64,000 nt of DNA, from contig NZ_RPOK01000004.1 in assembly GCF_003820355.1 (NCBI RefSeq), forward strand, positions 434,001 through 498,000, given 5' to 3'. Both the position numbers and the translations under genes were made by a program. This stretch comes from Paralteromonas sediminis. GTDB lineage: Bacteria; Pseudomonadota; Gammaproteobacteria; Enterobacterales; Alteromonadaceae. The notes beneath the pieces were generated by a model. The model did no database searches and was not told the DNA's origin. It worked only from the letters and a program-made list of their open reading frames with translations. Positions within the stretch are counted from its first letter, which is position 1, and each line of letters opens with the position of its first letter. Shown one piece after another: positions 24,410 through 35,017 of the stretch.

Positions 24410-25248
24410 GGCTGGCTATCCTTGAGCATGCCGACAGCAGCCGCGGTGAGCCACTGTAACTGGGGGTCGTTTAACGCACTCTGAAGAAACATCTGTGCCT
24501 TTTGGTTGTGCGAGTAATGCTTGGCCAGCAGCATGATGGCCTGTGATGCCAATGGCTGATTACGACTTGCTACAATGAGCTGCTCAATCGCATCGGCCTC
24601 GTTCAGCTGATTAGGGACTTGCTGAAGAACCTGATAGGTAAATGCGTCAGGAGTATTCGCCCATAAATATTGCATCAATACTGGCGAACGCGATTGTTGT
24701 ATTAGTGCACTGAGCATCGCATTGTTAACGCTAACGTATTCAATGCCCTGTTGAATCGCATGTTCCGCTACCTGTTCTGCCCGCGCCGTCGATATTGTTG
24801 TCAACCACCAGCGCATGGCGCGGGACTTATCCTGATGCAACACCACATTTTTCCAATCGAGCGAGCCATACTGCCACTGTCGTTCAATGTCTTCAGCCAT
24901 AGACTTCATTTCCCAAAGTATTTTCACCGCACTTGCCTGTTTAGCGATGTCGACTACGACAAGTTGCTGGTTTGGATGATCAGGATTAGGCACTGAAAGT
25001 ATCGCCTCGGTGGAGAGCAGAGAACTTACCCAGGTCTGCTCGTTTACAGAGACCACTTCGCTTTTCGCCAATCGATGCAGCCTTAAGTGTTGATGCCAAA
25101 TGTCGGTTACCTCATGGTTCAAAGCACTCATTTGTAAGCTCGCCTCGCCCTCATTTTGCAACATGGCTAATTGTGCGTAGCTGATTTCTATTGCGACACC
25201 ACGGGTCGCTACAACACAAAGAAGAAAACATCCGATTAGTTTCACCAT
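24406..25248 (-). CDS. Secreted protein of unknown function, possibly helical-repeat
   Basis: I do not recognise this 280-residue protein. It has a signal peptide ('LIGCFLLCVVATRGVA'). The C-terminal half is helical and vaguely HEAT-like ('PLASQAIMLLAKHYSHNQKAQMFLQSALNDPQLQWLTAAAVGML'). No catalytic motif is visible. It is translationally coupled to the M14 carboxypeptidase gene (ATGA overlap) and may act as its inhibitor, chaperone or surface partner; this is inference from position only. Confidence 0.6.
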   Translation of the reverse strand: MVKLIGCFLLCVVATRGVAIEISYAQLAMLQNEGEASLQMSALNHEVTDIWHQHLRLHRLAKSEVVSVNEQTWVSSLLSTEAILSVPNPDHPNQQLVVVDIAKQASAVKILWEMKSMAEDIERQWQYGSLDWKNVVLHQDKSRAMRWWLTTISTARAEQVAEHAIQQGIEYVSVNNAMLSALIQQSRSPVLMQYLWANTPDAFTYQVLQQVPNQLNEADAIEQLIVASRNQPLASQAIMLLAKHYSHNQKAQMFLQSALNDPQLQWLTAAAVGMLKDSQP

Positions 25249-25570
25249 AACGACACTTTTTGCCTCAATGCTTTACGCAAATTATTTCGCTTGAGTATGG
25301 CAAACGCTATGACTCAACCGCAAATTGAGCACTTTACCGCCAACTCATTAGACCAGTTCGGGTATCTGTTTTTTTGAGTAACAGGACCCTTTTTTTCACG
25401 TGAAATTAATATAGCCAAACTTAAAAATATTTAAATTAAATTTTATTTTTCAGAAACTTAGAGCAAATATTCACATTTAGATAATTAGTTATCAAAACAT
25501 ATACATCTGACCAATAAAACACCAACCCCTACTTTTTTACACTTGTCATCGGACTAGATAAAACTACACT
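25249..25570. other. Intergenic region, divergent, AT-rich
   Basis: This 322-base gap separates two divergent genes for secreted proteins. About 25380-25520 is very AT-rich with short A/T runs and no open frame of note. The right end holds a likely promoter for the binding-protein gene. No RNA gene, terminator or long repeat was seen. Confidence 0.5.
25543..25570 (+). promoter_or_regulatory. Possible sigma-70 promoter of the orphan binding-protein gene
   Basis: TTGTCA (25543-25548) and TACACT (25565-25570) are 16 bases apart. The transcript would start near 25577, downstream of the in-frame ATG at 25571, which favours translation from GTG 25598. Confidence 0.4.
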
Positions 25571-25585
25571 ATGCGCTCAATTTTC

Positions 25586-25593
25586 GAGGAGGG
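25586..25593 (+). promoter_or_regulatory. Ribosome binding site that sets the GTG start
   Basis: GAGGAGGG is a near-perfect Shine-Dalgarno sequence four to five bases before GTG 25598. It lies inside the longer frame that opens at ATG 25571 and argues against that start. Confidence 0.75.
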
Positions 25594-25597
25594 CAAA

Positions 25598-26410
25598 GTG
25601 CGTTTTATTGGGCAAACAAAAGCAATACTGATATGTTTTTTGGGGTGGGTTTCTGGTGCATCTTGGGGTGACACTATAACAGAAGACACCCGTTACAGAA
25701 TTGGTATGCCTGCTTATCTCGAGTCAACGTTTTATCAACCGCAAATTGAGGGGTATTTTGCGCGGCTCTATCAAGGGACAGGCGTCAGTATTCATTTTCA
25801 GTATCTTCCATTGAATAACAAGTACAAAATGCTAACGCGTAATCAGTTAGATGCCGTGGCTTTTATGCTGCCAATGGAAAATCCCGATGAAGAAAACTTG
25901 GTAAAATTGCCCGAGGCAATCACTACCATCAGTTCCTTTGCTGGTTGTCTCAAAGACACCCATTGCGAGGTCGACGCCCAAACGCGTTTTGTTGTTGTGG
26001 AAGATGCGCTATTCGTCAACCAGTTGTGCCGTACCTATCAATTGGATTGTTTATTTGTAGACAGTATAAAACTGGCGCATAAGGCGATTGCTGATCGATT
26101 GGCTGATGCGCACCTTATTCAGCGTTCTCCCCATGTGCTCGAGCCCTGTCTCGATGAGTTAGGTATGAAACTCAGACCCATAGCCAACAGTGGAGTGCCT
26201 TTATATCACTACGTTGACGCTAAAAATGCTTACCTTATCGACGCATTAAGCAGTAATCTCAAACAGCTTAAAGAAGTGTACTCAGCCGCCGTACAACGAG
26301 GCTGTAGCGAGGAAATGCTCTCGCCGGTTTTATTGCAAGAAGAGCAAAAGCTATCACATCTTGCATCTACAAAAAGCGGCACTACCGTAAAAGGCGCATA
26401 CCGACAATAA
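25598..26410 (+). CDS. Orphan periplasmic solute-binding-like protein (PBP2)
   Basis: The 270-residue secreted protein (signal 'AILICFLGWVSGASWG') has a PBP2-type fold pattern, with 'RIGMPAYLESTFYQPQIEGYFARLYQGTGVSIHFQYLP' and 'NQLDAVAFML' in lobe 1. Four cysteines ('CLKDTHC', 'CRTYQLDC') may form disulfides. There are no transporter genes beside it. The start is GTG 25598 because of the strong ribosome site directly ahead. The 3' end overlaps the convergent EamA gene by 29 bases. Confidence 0.65.
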   Translation: MRFIGQTKAILICFLGWVSGASWGDTITEDTRYRIGMPAYLESTFYQPQIEGYFARLYQGTGVSIHFQYLPLNNKYKMLTRNQLDAVAFMLPMENPDEENLVKLPEAITTISSFAGCLKDTHCEVDAQTRFVVVEDALFVNQLCRTYQLDCLFVDSIKLAHKAIADRLADAHLIQRSPHVLEPCLDELGMKLRPIANSGVPLYHYVDAKNAYLIDALSSNLKQLKEVYSAAVQRGCSEEMLSPVLLQEEQKLSHLASTKSGTTVKGAYRQ

Positions 26411-27308
26411 CCAATCCTATTGCTATGATATGAACAGACGTGACGGGCTCGTTCAGCAGCCAATTAGACAAGACGATTGTGATCAATGGGCCAATTGCCC
26501 CCACCACCCCAGCCCTGCTGGCGCCGATGGTTTTCACACCGGCGCTGACCATAAAAGAAGGAATGAGGGTACAAAAAATAGCAATTCCTAATGCGGAGAT
26601 GTATACGGGTTGAGGTTGCGCGGCAATGCCCTCAACCCCTTGCACAACGGCATGCGATAACATAGACGTACAAGCTGCAATCATAGCAATGCACGTAAAT
26701 CGCTGACTGCCCATTTGCCTTGAATAATGTTGATTTGCAACCATGTACCAAGCGGTCAGAATACTGGCAATAAAGACCATAACACTACCAAACCAAATAC
26801 CTGTGCCTGAAATATTTACATCGGCCAGAAAGAACAGCAGGATGCCCGCGTAAGATACCGTAACCGCAAGTCCTATTTGTTTAGTGGGTTTTTCGCCCAA
26901 AAATACCCATCCCATTATCACCGCAATGGCTGGATAACAAAACAGGATCACTCTTTCTAACCCTGCACTGATAGTCATCAGCCCAATCAGATCGAGATAA
27001 CTGGCTATATGATAGCAAGCTATTCCTGCGCAAATAGCGCCGAATAAAGAAGCTGTAGTGATAGCACTGCTACCGCCTTTAATCAGTAGCCACGAGAGGA
27101 TTGCACTGTACAAGGGCAATACAAACAGCATTCTGAGCGCCTGGAGCATGAGAGGCTCAACACCATAAGTGTAGGCATATTTAACAACAATCGCCTTTGA
27201 GGAAAATAAAATGGTGCCAACCACCACTAAGGTGATGCCAACAGTGAGGTCTTTATTGGACAACTTGCTTGCAACTTGCATGCTCACATGCTGGCAGTAT
27301 TTCCCCAT
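26382..27308 (-). CDS. EamA/DMT-superfamily transporter
   Basis: The 308-residue membrane protein has ten predicted helices in two EamA repeats ('VGTILFSSKAIVVKYAY', 'RVILFCYPAIAVIMGWVFLGEKPT', 'GASRAGVVGAIGPLITIVLSNWLLNEPVT'). Family members usually export small metabolites such as amino acids or their derivatives; the substrate cannot be told. It shares a 63-base divergent upstream region with the UbiA-family gene. Its 3' end overlaps that of the convergent binding-protein gene. Confidence 0.85.
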   Translation of the reverse strand: MGKYCQHVSMQVASKLSNKDLTVGITLVVVGTILFSSKAIVVKYAYTYGVEPLMLQALRMLFVLPLYSAILSWLLIKGGSSAITTASLFGAICAGIACYHIASYLDLIGLMTISAGLERVILFCYPAIAVIMGWVFLGEKPTKQIGLAVTVSYAGILLFFLADVNISGTGIWFGSVMVFIASILTAWYMVANQHYSRQMGSQRFTCIAMIAACTSMLSHAVVQGVEGIAAQPQPVYISALGIAIFCTLIPSFMVSAGVKTIGASRAGVVGAIGPLITIVLSNWLLNEPVTSVHIIAIGLVIVGMRLLR

Positions 27309-27371
27309 TGCGTCCAGAGTAAATTATTGTTTTCACGGTCAATAGCAAGTGACATACTATTCAATAAATAA

Positions 27372-28292
27372 ATGATAAAAACTCCACAAAAAATAATGCT
27401 GACATATAACACGGTGTTCCAGGCTACTCGTCCCAAGTTTTTATTATTAGCACCAATATGCGTGGGATTAGGTGCGGCCTATGCAGGTGCAAAAGGCTTC
27501 GAAGTTGATAACACGATATTGGCTTTGTGCGTGATTATCAGCCTGCTTTCACATGCCAGCGTCAACCTCCTAAATGAATATCAAGATGCTAAATCTGGGC
27601 TTGATAACACCACCACTAAGACACCTTTTAGTGGTGGCAGCGGCGCTCTACAGAAAAACCCAAGCGCGTTGAATGCCGTATTTTGGTCCGGTATTGTTTG
27701 CTGTGTCGCATTTTCTGTTTTAGGCGTGTGGCTGGCATCAATGCTGAACTGGCAACTGGTGCTTTTTGGTCTTATTGGTCTTGTCGTTATTGTGAGTTAT
27801 ACACCCTGGCTGAACAAAACAAGCTGGCTTTGTCTAATATCACCCGGCACAGGGTTTGGACTGTTGTTTGTTATTGGTACCTATGCTGTTTTTGCTGAAT
27901 CAATTACACCGACCGACGTGGCTATAGCCCTACCGGTATTCTTCCTTGTAAATAATTTATTGTTGCTAAACCAGTTCCCTGATGTCACAGCAGACCGCGA
28001 CAACGGTCGCAATCATTTTGTCATTCGCTATGGCTACTCCAAGAGCGCTATTATCTATATTGTTTCTGCCTGCCTCGCATTTTTGGCCATTGCGCTACTA
28101 GTCCACTATCGCACACTGCCCTTTTGGAGTTTGTCCGCTCTACTCTTTTTCCCTGTCGCACTAGCTATTGGGTTTAAAGCGATGAAATTTGAGCAAGCTG
28201 CACTGCAAACCTTCCTTCCTTTAATGGGACTGAACGTCATGGTCACTCTGCTAACACCCAGTGTGCTTGCTCTTTCATTAATCATCGCATGA
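27372..28292 (+). CDS. UbiA-family prenyltransferase (MenA-like)
   Basis: The 306-residue protein has eight or nine membrane helices and both Asp-rich motifs of the UbiA family: 'NLLNEYQDAKSGLDN' and 'DVTADRDNGRNHF'. It resembles 1,4-dihydroxy-2-naphthoate polyprenyltransferase (MenA), which attaches a polyprenyl chain in menaquinone synthesis. No other men genes are nearby, so the aromatic acceptor is not certain. The first ATG lacks a clear ribosome site; ATG 27396 is an alternative start. It ends 11 bases from the convergent M24 peptidase gene. Confidence 0.82.
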   Translation: MIKTPQKIMLTYNTVFQATRPKFLLLAPICVGLGAAYAGAKGFEVDNTILALCVIISLLSHASVNLLNEYQDAKSGLDNTTTKTPFSGGSGALQKNPSALNAVFWSGIVCCVAFSVLGVWLASMLNWQLVLFGLIGLVVIVSYTPWLNKTSWLCLISPGTGFGLLFVIGTYAVFAESITPTDVAIALPVFFLVNNLLLLNQFPDVTADRDNGRNHFVIRYGYSKSAIIYIVSACLAFLAIALLVHYRTLPFWSLSALLFFPVALAIGFKAMKFEQAALQTFLPLMGLNVMVTLLTPSVLALSLIIA

Positions 28293-28303
28293 TACAGAGA
28301 CTG

Positions 28304-29650
28304 TTAACGAATAATATGCCATTGGGTTTGACGGCCAGCTAAATACCACACTGTCTTGCCATCAAAGACTGCACTTTGTTCCAGTTTAATCTGTATCCAC
28401 TGGTTATCCCATTCAGGTAATGTGGTCACAATGTTGCCTTCAATGGCATAGGCGGTATTGGGATACAATTTCCAGTCGCCCTGCACCGGTGTCGGCCCCT
28501 GATTATCCCACATACCAATTGTTGGACCACTTGCATGTCCAACAAAACCAAGGGGATGAGTATAAGTGCTACTAATAATGCCTTCAGTTTCACTCTGCGC
28601 AATGGTATTCGCCAAAATTTGGTTGCCTGTGAGACCCGTCACAAAATTATTGGTCAATATATCCTGCCACCGGTTGCCAACCGCCAAAGCATCTTTTAAC
28701 CCCTGAGGCACCTCTGATTCACCCAGTTTGAGAACATAGGCCATTTCTTGCGTATCAGTACACTGATTCAGATAGCATATACCTACGTCGGTATGAAGGA
28801 TATCGCCGGGCTGGACAACGCGATTATACTCGCCCATGAAGACATCCTCTTTTGTTGTCTTGTCTCCCTGGCGCTGTATGTTCACATAAGGTTGAAACCA
28901 GGGTCTCAACTGCAGTGCTTCGAATCGTTCACGCAAATACCATTCAATGTCTTTTGTGGTCGTAGCACCGGGCGTGATCACTTTGTTGGAAAAGGCTTCG
29001 GCAATTACTCCCCGGGCTAAAGCTACTACCTGCGGGTAAACTTGCAGCTCTTTTTCACTGCGCGTTTCCAACCATCGCACGACAAGTTGTTCCGCACTGA
29101 CAAGGCGCTTTTGATACATTTCCGGCAGGTATTTCAAGAGTTGCTGATGCAAGCCTACACTCAAACCGTCGGCCAGTGCCCAGTCTTCACTGATATTTAT
29201 GCCGATGCGCTGCGGATCTTTTTGCGCAATAACCTCTGCCAGCTTTTGCCATTGCTCTTGCTTCGTGCCACCTTCCCACACCGTAGGATAGACGTCGCCT
29301 ATGGGATAGCGACTTACGCTGAAACGCTCTACCGAACCATCCTCGCGTTTGTTAAACACTAATAGGGTCGTTCTTCGCGCAGCAAACGTCGGCTGAGGCA
29401 CTAGCGTATAGAACAGCCTGTCTTCACCGTATTCGCGATTTATGACCAGCCACATATCCAAATCAGCCTCGTTCATGAGGCGCGGTAAGAGATTGTCCAA
29501 TCGGTCTACCACCATCTCATTGAGGGGATTCACGCGTTCCTGAAAAGACAGTACATCCGGAAGCTGCTTGATTTCACGCCCTTGCTCAAAGTTCTTTGCA
29601 AGCGAAAATAAAGGTAGGGTAAGAAGTAAAAAAGCCAGAGATATTCGCAT
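28304..29650 (-). CDS. Secreted M24-family metallopeptidase (Xaa-Pro aminopeptidase-like)
   Basis: The 448-residue protein has a signal peptide ('SLAFLLLTLPLFSLAKN') and a creatinase-type N-domain followed by the 'pita-bread' M24 domain. Likely metal ligands lie in 'LHTDVGICYLNQCTDTQEMAYV' (Asp residues), 'GFVGHASGPTIG' (His), 'YAIEGNIV' (Glu) and 'IKLEQSAVF' (Glu). It should cleave N-terminal Xaa-Pro or related bonds outside the cytoplasm, using two metal ions. The gene starts only 5 bases from the longest frame of the divergent methyltransferase. Confidence 0.87.
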   Translation of the reverse strand: MRISLAFLLLTLPLFSLAKNFEQGREIKQLPDVLSFQERVNPLNEMVVDRLDNLLPRLMNEADLDMWLVINREYGEDRLFYTLVPQPTFAARRTTLLVFNKREDGSVERFSVSRYPIGDVYPTVWEGGTKQEQWQKLAEVIAQKDPQRIGINISEDWALADGLSVGLHQQLLKYLPEMYQKRLVSAEQLVVRWLETRSEKELQVYPQVVALARGVIAEAFSNKVITPGATTTKDIEWYLRERFEALQLRPWFQPYVNIQRQGDKTTKEDVFMGEYNRVVQPGDILHTDVGICYLNQCTDTQEMAYVLKLGESEVPQGLKDALAVGNRWQDILTNNFVTGLTGNQILANTIAQSETEGIISSTYTHPLGFVGHASGPTIGMWDNQGPTPVQGDWKLYPNTAYAIEGNIVTTLPEWDNQWIQIKLEQSAVFDGKTVWYLAGRQTQWHIIR

Positions 29651-29712
29651 ATTGATTGTTTTGTTGGTTAAATGCGCAACCAGTATGCCAGTGTTTTTTG
29701 GACTTTTGCAAA

Positions 29713-30300
29713 GTGATAGACAACAAACCCTACAGTCAAGCCTGTGAAAACAATAAGTCGTTTATTTTGGCGCATTTAAAAGAGGCATTTTCATCAGCAA
29801 CACACGTGTTAGAGATCGGTTCAGGTACAGGTCAACACGCGGTCTATTTTGCCCCAGCACTGCCGCATCTCATTTGGCAAACCTCAGATCAAGCGCCTTA
29901 TCACGCTGGTATAAATCAATGGATAGATGACTTTCCCAGCGACAACTTACGCCGTCCGTTGCTATTTAAAGTGGCCGAAAATGTAACACTTTTTGACGAT
30001 TTTGACGCCATATTCACCGCAAATACCGCTCATATCATGCAAAAAGAAGACGTTGAAATCATGATGGGATTGATAGCCAATCATCTTCCTAAAGGTGGCG
30101 TTTTTTGTCAGTACGGCCCTTTTACTGACAGGGGTGTATTTACCAGTGAGAGTAATCAACAATTCCACTTACACCTATTGGAGCAAGGCTATGGTGGCTA
30201 TAGAGATATTAATGAACTAATTGAATGGTCCCAGGGGCTGAAGCTGGCACAGAACATCTGTATGCCAGCTAACAACCAATTGCTTATATGGCGTAAGTGA
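29713..30300 (+). CDS. DUF938-family SAM-dependent methyltransferase
   Basis: The 195-residue protein has the class I methyltransferase signature 'HVLEIGSGTGQHAVYFA' and the family-typical opening 'KPYSQACENNKSFIL'. The substrate is not known. I prefer the GTG at 29713, which puts the conserved 'SQACENN' near the N-terminus as in relatives. The frame extends up to an ATG at 29656 that would run almost into the divergent peptidase gene and leave no room for promoters. The start remains uncertain because no clear ribosome site is seen. Confidence 0.78.
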   Translation: MIDNKPYSQACENNKSFILAHLKEAFSSATHVLEIGSGTGQHAVYFAPALPHLIWQTSDQAPYHAGINQWIDDFPSDNLRRPLLFKVAENVTLFDDFDAIFTANTAHIMQKEDVEIMMGLIANHLPKGGVFCQYGPFTDRGVFTSESNQQFHLHLLEQGYGGYRDINELIEWSQGLKLAQNICMPANNQLLIWRK

Positions 30301-30309
30301 TACGCTGAA

Positions 30310-32373
<2,064 letters not shown>

Positions 32374-32416
32374 TTAATTTCAGTATTGGCTTTACAAAAC
32401 CAAACTAGACATCGTC

Positions 32417-32445
32417 AAGATAAAAAACAATGTTGACAGTGTCAA
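32417..32445 (-). promoter_or_regulatory. fadH promoter
   Basis: On the minus strand TTGACA (32445-32440) is followed by 17 bases and TATCTT (32422-32417). This is a near-consensus sigma-70 promoter. Its -35 box is one arm of the palindrome shared with the divergent TetR promoter. Confidence 0.72.
32433..32445. promoter_or_regulatory. Palindromic operator between fadH and the TetR gene
   Basis: TTGACA-G-TGTCAA is a perfect 13-base palindrome. Each arm is the -35 box of one of the two divergent promoters. It is a likely binding site for the TetR-family protein encoded next door (inference). Confidence 0.65.
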
Positions 32446-32460
32446 GTTACATGATACGAT
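32433..32460 (+). promoter_or_regulatory. Promoter of the TetR-family gene
   Basis: TTGACA (32433-32438), 16-base spacer, TACGAT (32455-32460). Transcription would start near 32467, only about three bases before the ATG, suggesting a leaderless mRNA. Confidence 0.6.
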
Positions 32461-32469
32461 TTTTGATGT

Positions 32470-33084
32470 ATGAAGACGTCCACACAAAAAACAGGCTACC
32501 ATCATGGTGATTTGCGTAAAAGCTTGGTAGAAACTGCCCAAGCCATGCTTAAAGAAGACGGCATTGAGTGCTTATCTTTACGCAAACTGGCAGTACGGGT
32601 AGGAGTCTCTAGAACTGCGCCTTATCATCACTTTAAAGACAAAAATGCGCTGCTGTGTGCCATTGCCCAAAATGGCTTTGAGCAGTGGACGTCAATGACC
32701 AAAGAGACCTTCTCACAACAACACAAAACCTTACCTGAGCAATATCGCGACTTTGTTAGGGGCTATATTGGATTTGCCACCACCAATCCCGAGTTGTATG
32801 ACCTGATGTTTGGGCGCACAATTTGGAAACAAAATGCTGCGACAGAGTCGCTTAAGGAGGTTGCATACCCCAGTTTTCAATATCAGGTGCAATTGACCAG
32901 ACGATGGCAGCAGGAAGGGGTTATGCCTAAAAATCTTGATTCGCTGCGTTTAGCTCAGGTGACTTGGGGCACCTTGCATGGCATTGCCAGGCTGTTAATA
33001 GATGGGATTTATGCAGACAACAGTCATATCGAAGAAATGTGTGATGTGACAGTGGCTATGTTTACTCGGTCATTAGTGTCATAA
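32470..33084 (+). CDS. TetR/AcrR-family transcriptional regulator
   Basis: The 204-residue protein has an N-terminal TetR helix-turn-helix ('GIECLSLRKLAVRVGVSRTAPYHHFKDKNALL') and a C-terminal ligand domain of the WHG type ('GFATTNPELYDLMFG'). It is divergent from fadH and separated from it by a palindromic site covering both -35 boxes. It probably represses fadH and itself and responds to a fatty-acid-derived ligand (inference). No Shine-Dalgarno sequence precedes the ATG, in keeping with a leaderless transcript. Confidence 0.87.
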   Translation: MKTSTQKTGYHHGDLRKSLVETAQAMLKEDGIECLSLRKLAVRVGVSRTAPYHHFKDKNALLCAIAQNGFEQWTSMTKETFSQQHKTLPEQYRDFVRGYIGFATTNPELYDLMFGRTIWKQNAATESLKEVAYPSFQYQVQLTRRWQQEGVMPKNLDSLRLAQVTWGTLHGIARLLIDGIYADNSHIEEMCDVTVAMFTRSLVS

Positions 33085-33127
33085 TTCTGTACTATCATTA
33101 ACCACTAGTTAACGAATACCCTAACCT

Positions 33128-34897
33128 GTGTCGATGTTTAATCTTATGAGAGTGCGCCCTAGCAACTTGCTTTATTGTGCGTTCTGGTTGTTTATTAGCT
33201 TATGTGCCTATCAAACAAGTGCGCACAGCCTAGATTTAACGTCTCATGATGCAGGCTTAATAGGAAAGTACGTCAGCTTTTTTCAGGAAGACGCTGAGAC
33301 ACCTCTCAATCTTGAACAAGCTATCGCACGCTTTAACGAGGGCCAATATATAAAAAGTAGGTCGTCTTCACTGTCCTTGGGTATTGGAGTTAGGCCGGTA
33401 TGGATTAAACTTTCTGTTGATAATAAAACCAACATCAATACACTTTATCGCCTCGCCATAGAGACCCCATGGCTGGATTACATTGACAGCTATCACGTCT
33501 ATAGCGACGAGCTTGTCAGACAGGTCACCGGCGGCGATGGCATGGCGTTTGAGTATCGCCCCATGCCCTACCGTTATTTTGCCTATGAGACGACATTTCC
33601 CAAGGGTGAGATGGATATTTATATCCGTGTGGAAACAGCTGGGCCAATGGCTATTCCTTTGTATTTATCCTCATCGCAAGCCGCGATTTCCAGAGATATC
33701 AGACAAGGCTATGAGTACGGTGTTCTCTACGGCATTATGCTGGCATTGGGCTTGTATAACCTCATTTTATTCTTCCTGATCAGGCAACCTGAGTTCGGTT
33801 TGTATTCGGGTTATCTATTTGGGTTTGTTGCAAACAGTCTGTCATATACAGGCCAAATACACGCTGTTTTTACGCCGGATTTTGGCCCCTATTTTCAGGA
33901 CTGGATGGACATTTCCCTGATGGTCACCTATAGCGTATTAGGGTTACATTTCGCCCGAACCTTACTGCGCACAAGACACTATGCCCCTGGGCTCGACAAG
34001 TTTACCTTTTGGGTTGCCACACTCATTCCGTGCGGCATGGCATTGGGCGCTTTGCTCAGTAATTTGTATATTTCGATGATACTGGCGTTTATTCTTAACA
34101 CCAGCTTTGTGTTTTTATTTATGGTACTTGGATACAGGGCTTATCAGGAAAAAGTCAATCTGGCACTGTTCTTTTTTATCTCCTCGGTCACGGCCGCAGC
34201 CTGCATTTGCATCTCAACTGCAGCCGTTGCAGGCTTACTACCTCTCAACGACATCACGTTTAAACTGATTGAAGTGGGCATGGCGTTCGAAGCCATAGTG
34301 CTAGCGGTGTTGCTGGGTGACAGGTTCAGATCTACTCAGCGCAAACATGAAAGAGCTGAGCGTTTTGCGCGCACAGATGAACTCACCCAAGTCCTCAACA
34401 GACGGGGGTTCCGTTTGTTGGCCGATGCAGTGTGGCGCGAGCTAAGCGTACGGGACAATGCCGCTGTTGTCTTATTAGACATCGACAAGTTTAAAGCCAT
34501 AAATGATACCTATGGCCACGGGGAAGGCGATAGGGTTATTCACGAAGTAGCATCGCGGCTGCGCTCGGTCGCACGCGACGGAGACATTTTTGCCCGCTGG
34601 GGAGGTGAAGAGTTTATTGTTTTGTTGATCAACACAGACATAGAGCAAGCACGCTTCCAGGCAGAACGTCTGCGAAAGTCTATTGAAACTGCCCAGTTTG
34701 AGATAATGCAAAGTAAGGTACCTATTACCGTCAGTGTTGGCGTTGCAGGCAGTAACAAAGGATTATTTGAAGGGCTTCCCTTGTCACAACAACCGCTTGA
34801 AAAGATTATTTCCAAAGCCGACAAAGCCCTATACGAAGCGAAAAACAGCGGCAGGAATCAAGTCAGCTTTTACATCCATCACGCCAGCGCTTCCTAA
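33128..34897 (+). CDS. 7TM-DISM diguanylate cyclase
   Basis: The 589-residue protein makes c-di-GMP. It has a signal peptide and a periplasmic 7TMR-DISMED2 domain (about 35-185), seven membrane helices (about 190-410) and a GGDEF domain with the active 'GGEEF' at 492-496. The product-binding I-site RDGD lies five residues before it, so activity should be subject to feedback. 7TM-DISM proteins are thought to sense carbohydrates or similar ligands. The start is the GTG at 33128; ATGs at 33134 and 33146 are possible and no clear ribosome site decides. It lies 43 bases after the TetR gene. Confidence 0.9.
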   Translation: MSMFNLMRVRPSNLLYCAFWLFISLCAYQTSAHSLDLTSHDAGLIGKYVSFFQEDAETPLNLEQAIARFNEGQYIKSRSSSLSLGIGVRPVWIKLSVDNKTNINTLYRLAIETPWLDYIDSYHVYSDELVRQVTGGDGMAFEYRPMPYRYFAYETTFPKGEMDIYIRVETAGPMAIPLYLSSSQAAISRDIRQGYEYGVLYGIMLALGLYNLILFFLIRQPEFGLYSGYLFGFVANSLSYTGQIHAVFTPDFGPYFQDWMDISLMVTYSVLGLHFARTLLRTRHYAPGLDKFTFWVATLIPCGMALGALLSNLYISMILAFILNTSFVFLFMVLGYRAYQEKVNLALFFFISSVTAAACICISTAAVAGLLPLNDITFKLIEVGMAFEAIVLAVLLGDRFRSTQRKHERAERFARTDELTQVLNRRGFRLLADAVWRELSVRDNAAVVLLDIDKFKAINDTYGHGEGDRVIHEVASRLRSVARDGDIFARWGGEEFIVLLINTDIEQARFQAERLRKSIETAQFEIMQSKVPITVSVGVAGSNKGLFEGLPLSQQPLEKIISKADKALYEAKNSGRNQVSFYIHHASAS

Positions 34898-34937
34898 CCC
34901 TCCACATTTTTTATTTACAACAATTTACATTAATTAC

Positions 34938-34967
34938 TTGACCTCGGGTGTGTTGGTGGACTATAAC
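34938..34967 (+). promoter_or_regulatory. Promoter of the GntR-ABC operon
   Basis: TTGACC (34938-34943) and TATAAC (34962-34967) are 18 bases apart. The -10 box lies inside the first operator repeat, so a bound repressor would block transcription. Confidence 0.65.
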
Positions 34968-34999
34968 ACTAAACATAGTGTACTGGTGAAATATAACAC
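34954..34999. promoter_or_regulatory. Operator repeats of the YtrA-type GntR regulator
   Basis: Two direct repeats, TGGTGGACTATAACAC (34954-34969) and TGGTGAAATATAACAC (34984-34999), are spaced exactly 30 bases apart. An inverted repeat CACTA-AACA-TAGTG (34967-34980) joins the first. Self-control by the GntR protein encoded 19 bases further on is the simplest reading. Confidence 0.6.
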
Positions 35000-35017
35000 C
35001 CAAGCGAGGTCTTACCA

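Noticed and set aside
26382-26410. Overlap of convergent genes (binding protein and EamA transporter)
   Set aside because: Short 3' overlaps are common in compact genomes; the plsY/tsaD overlap of 27 bases is similar. No special meaning is assigned.
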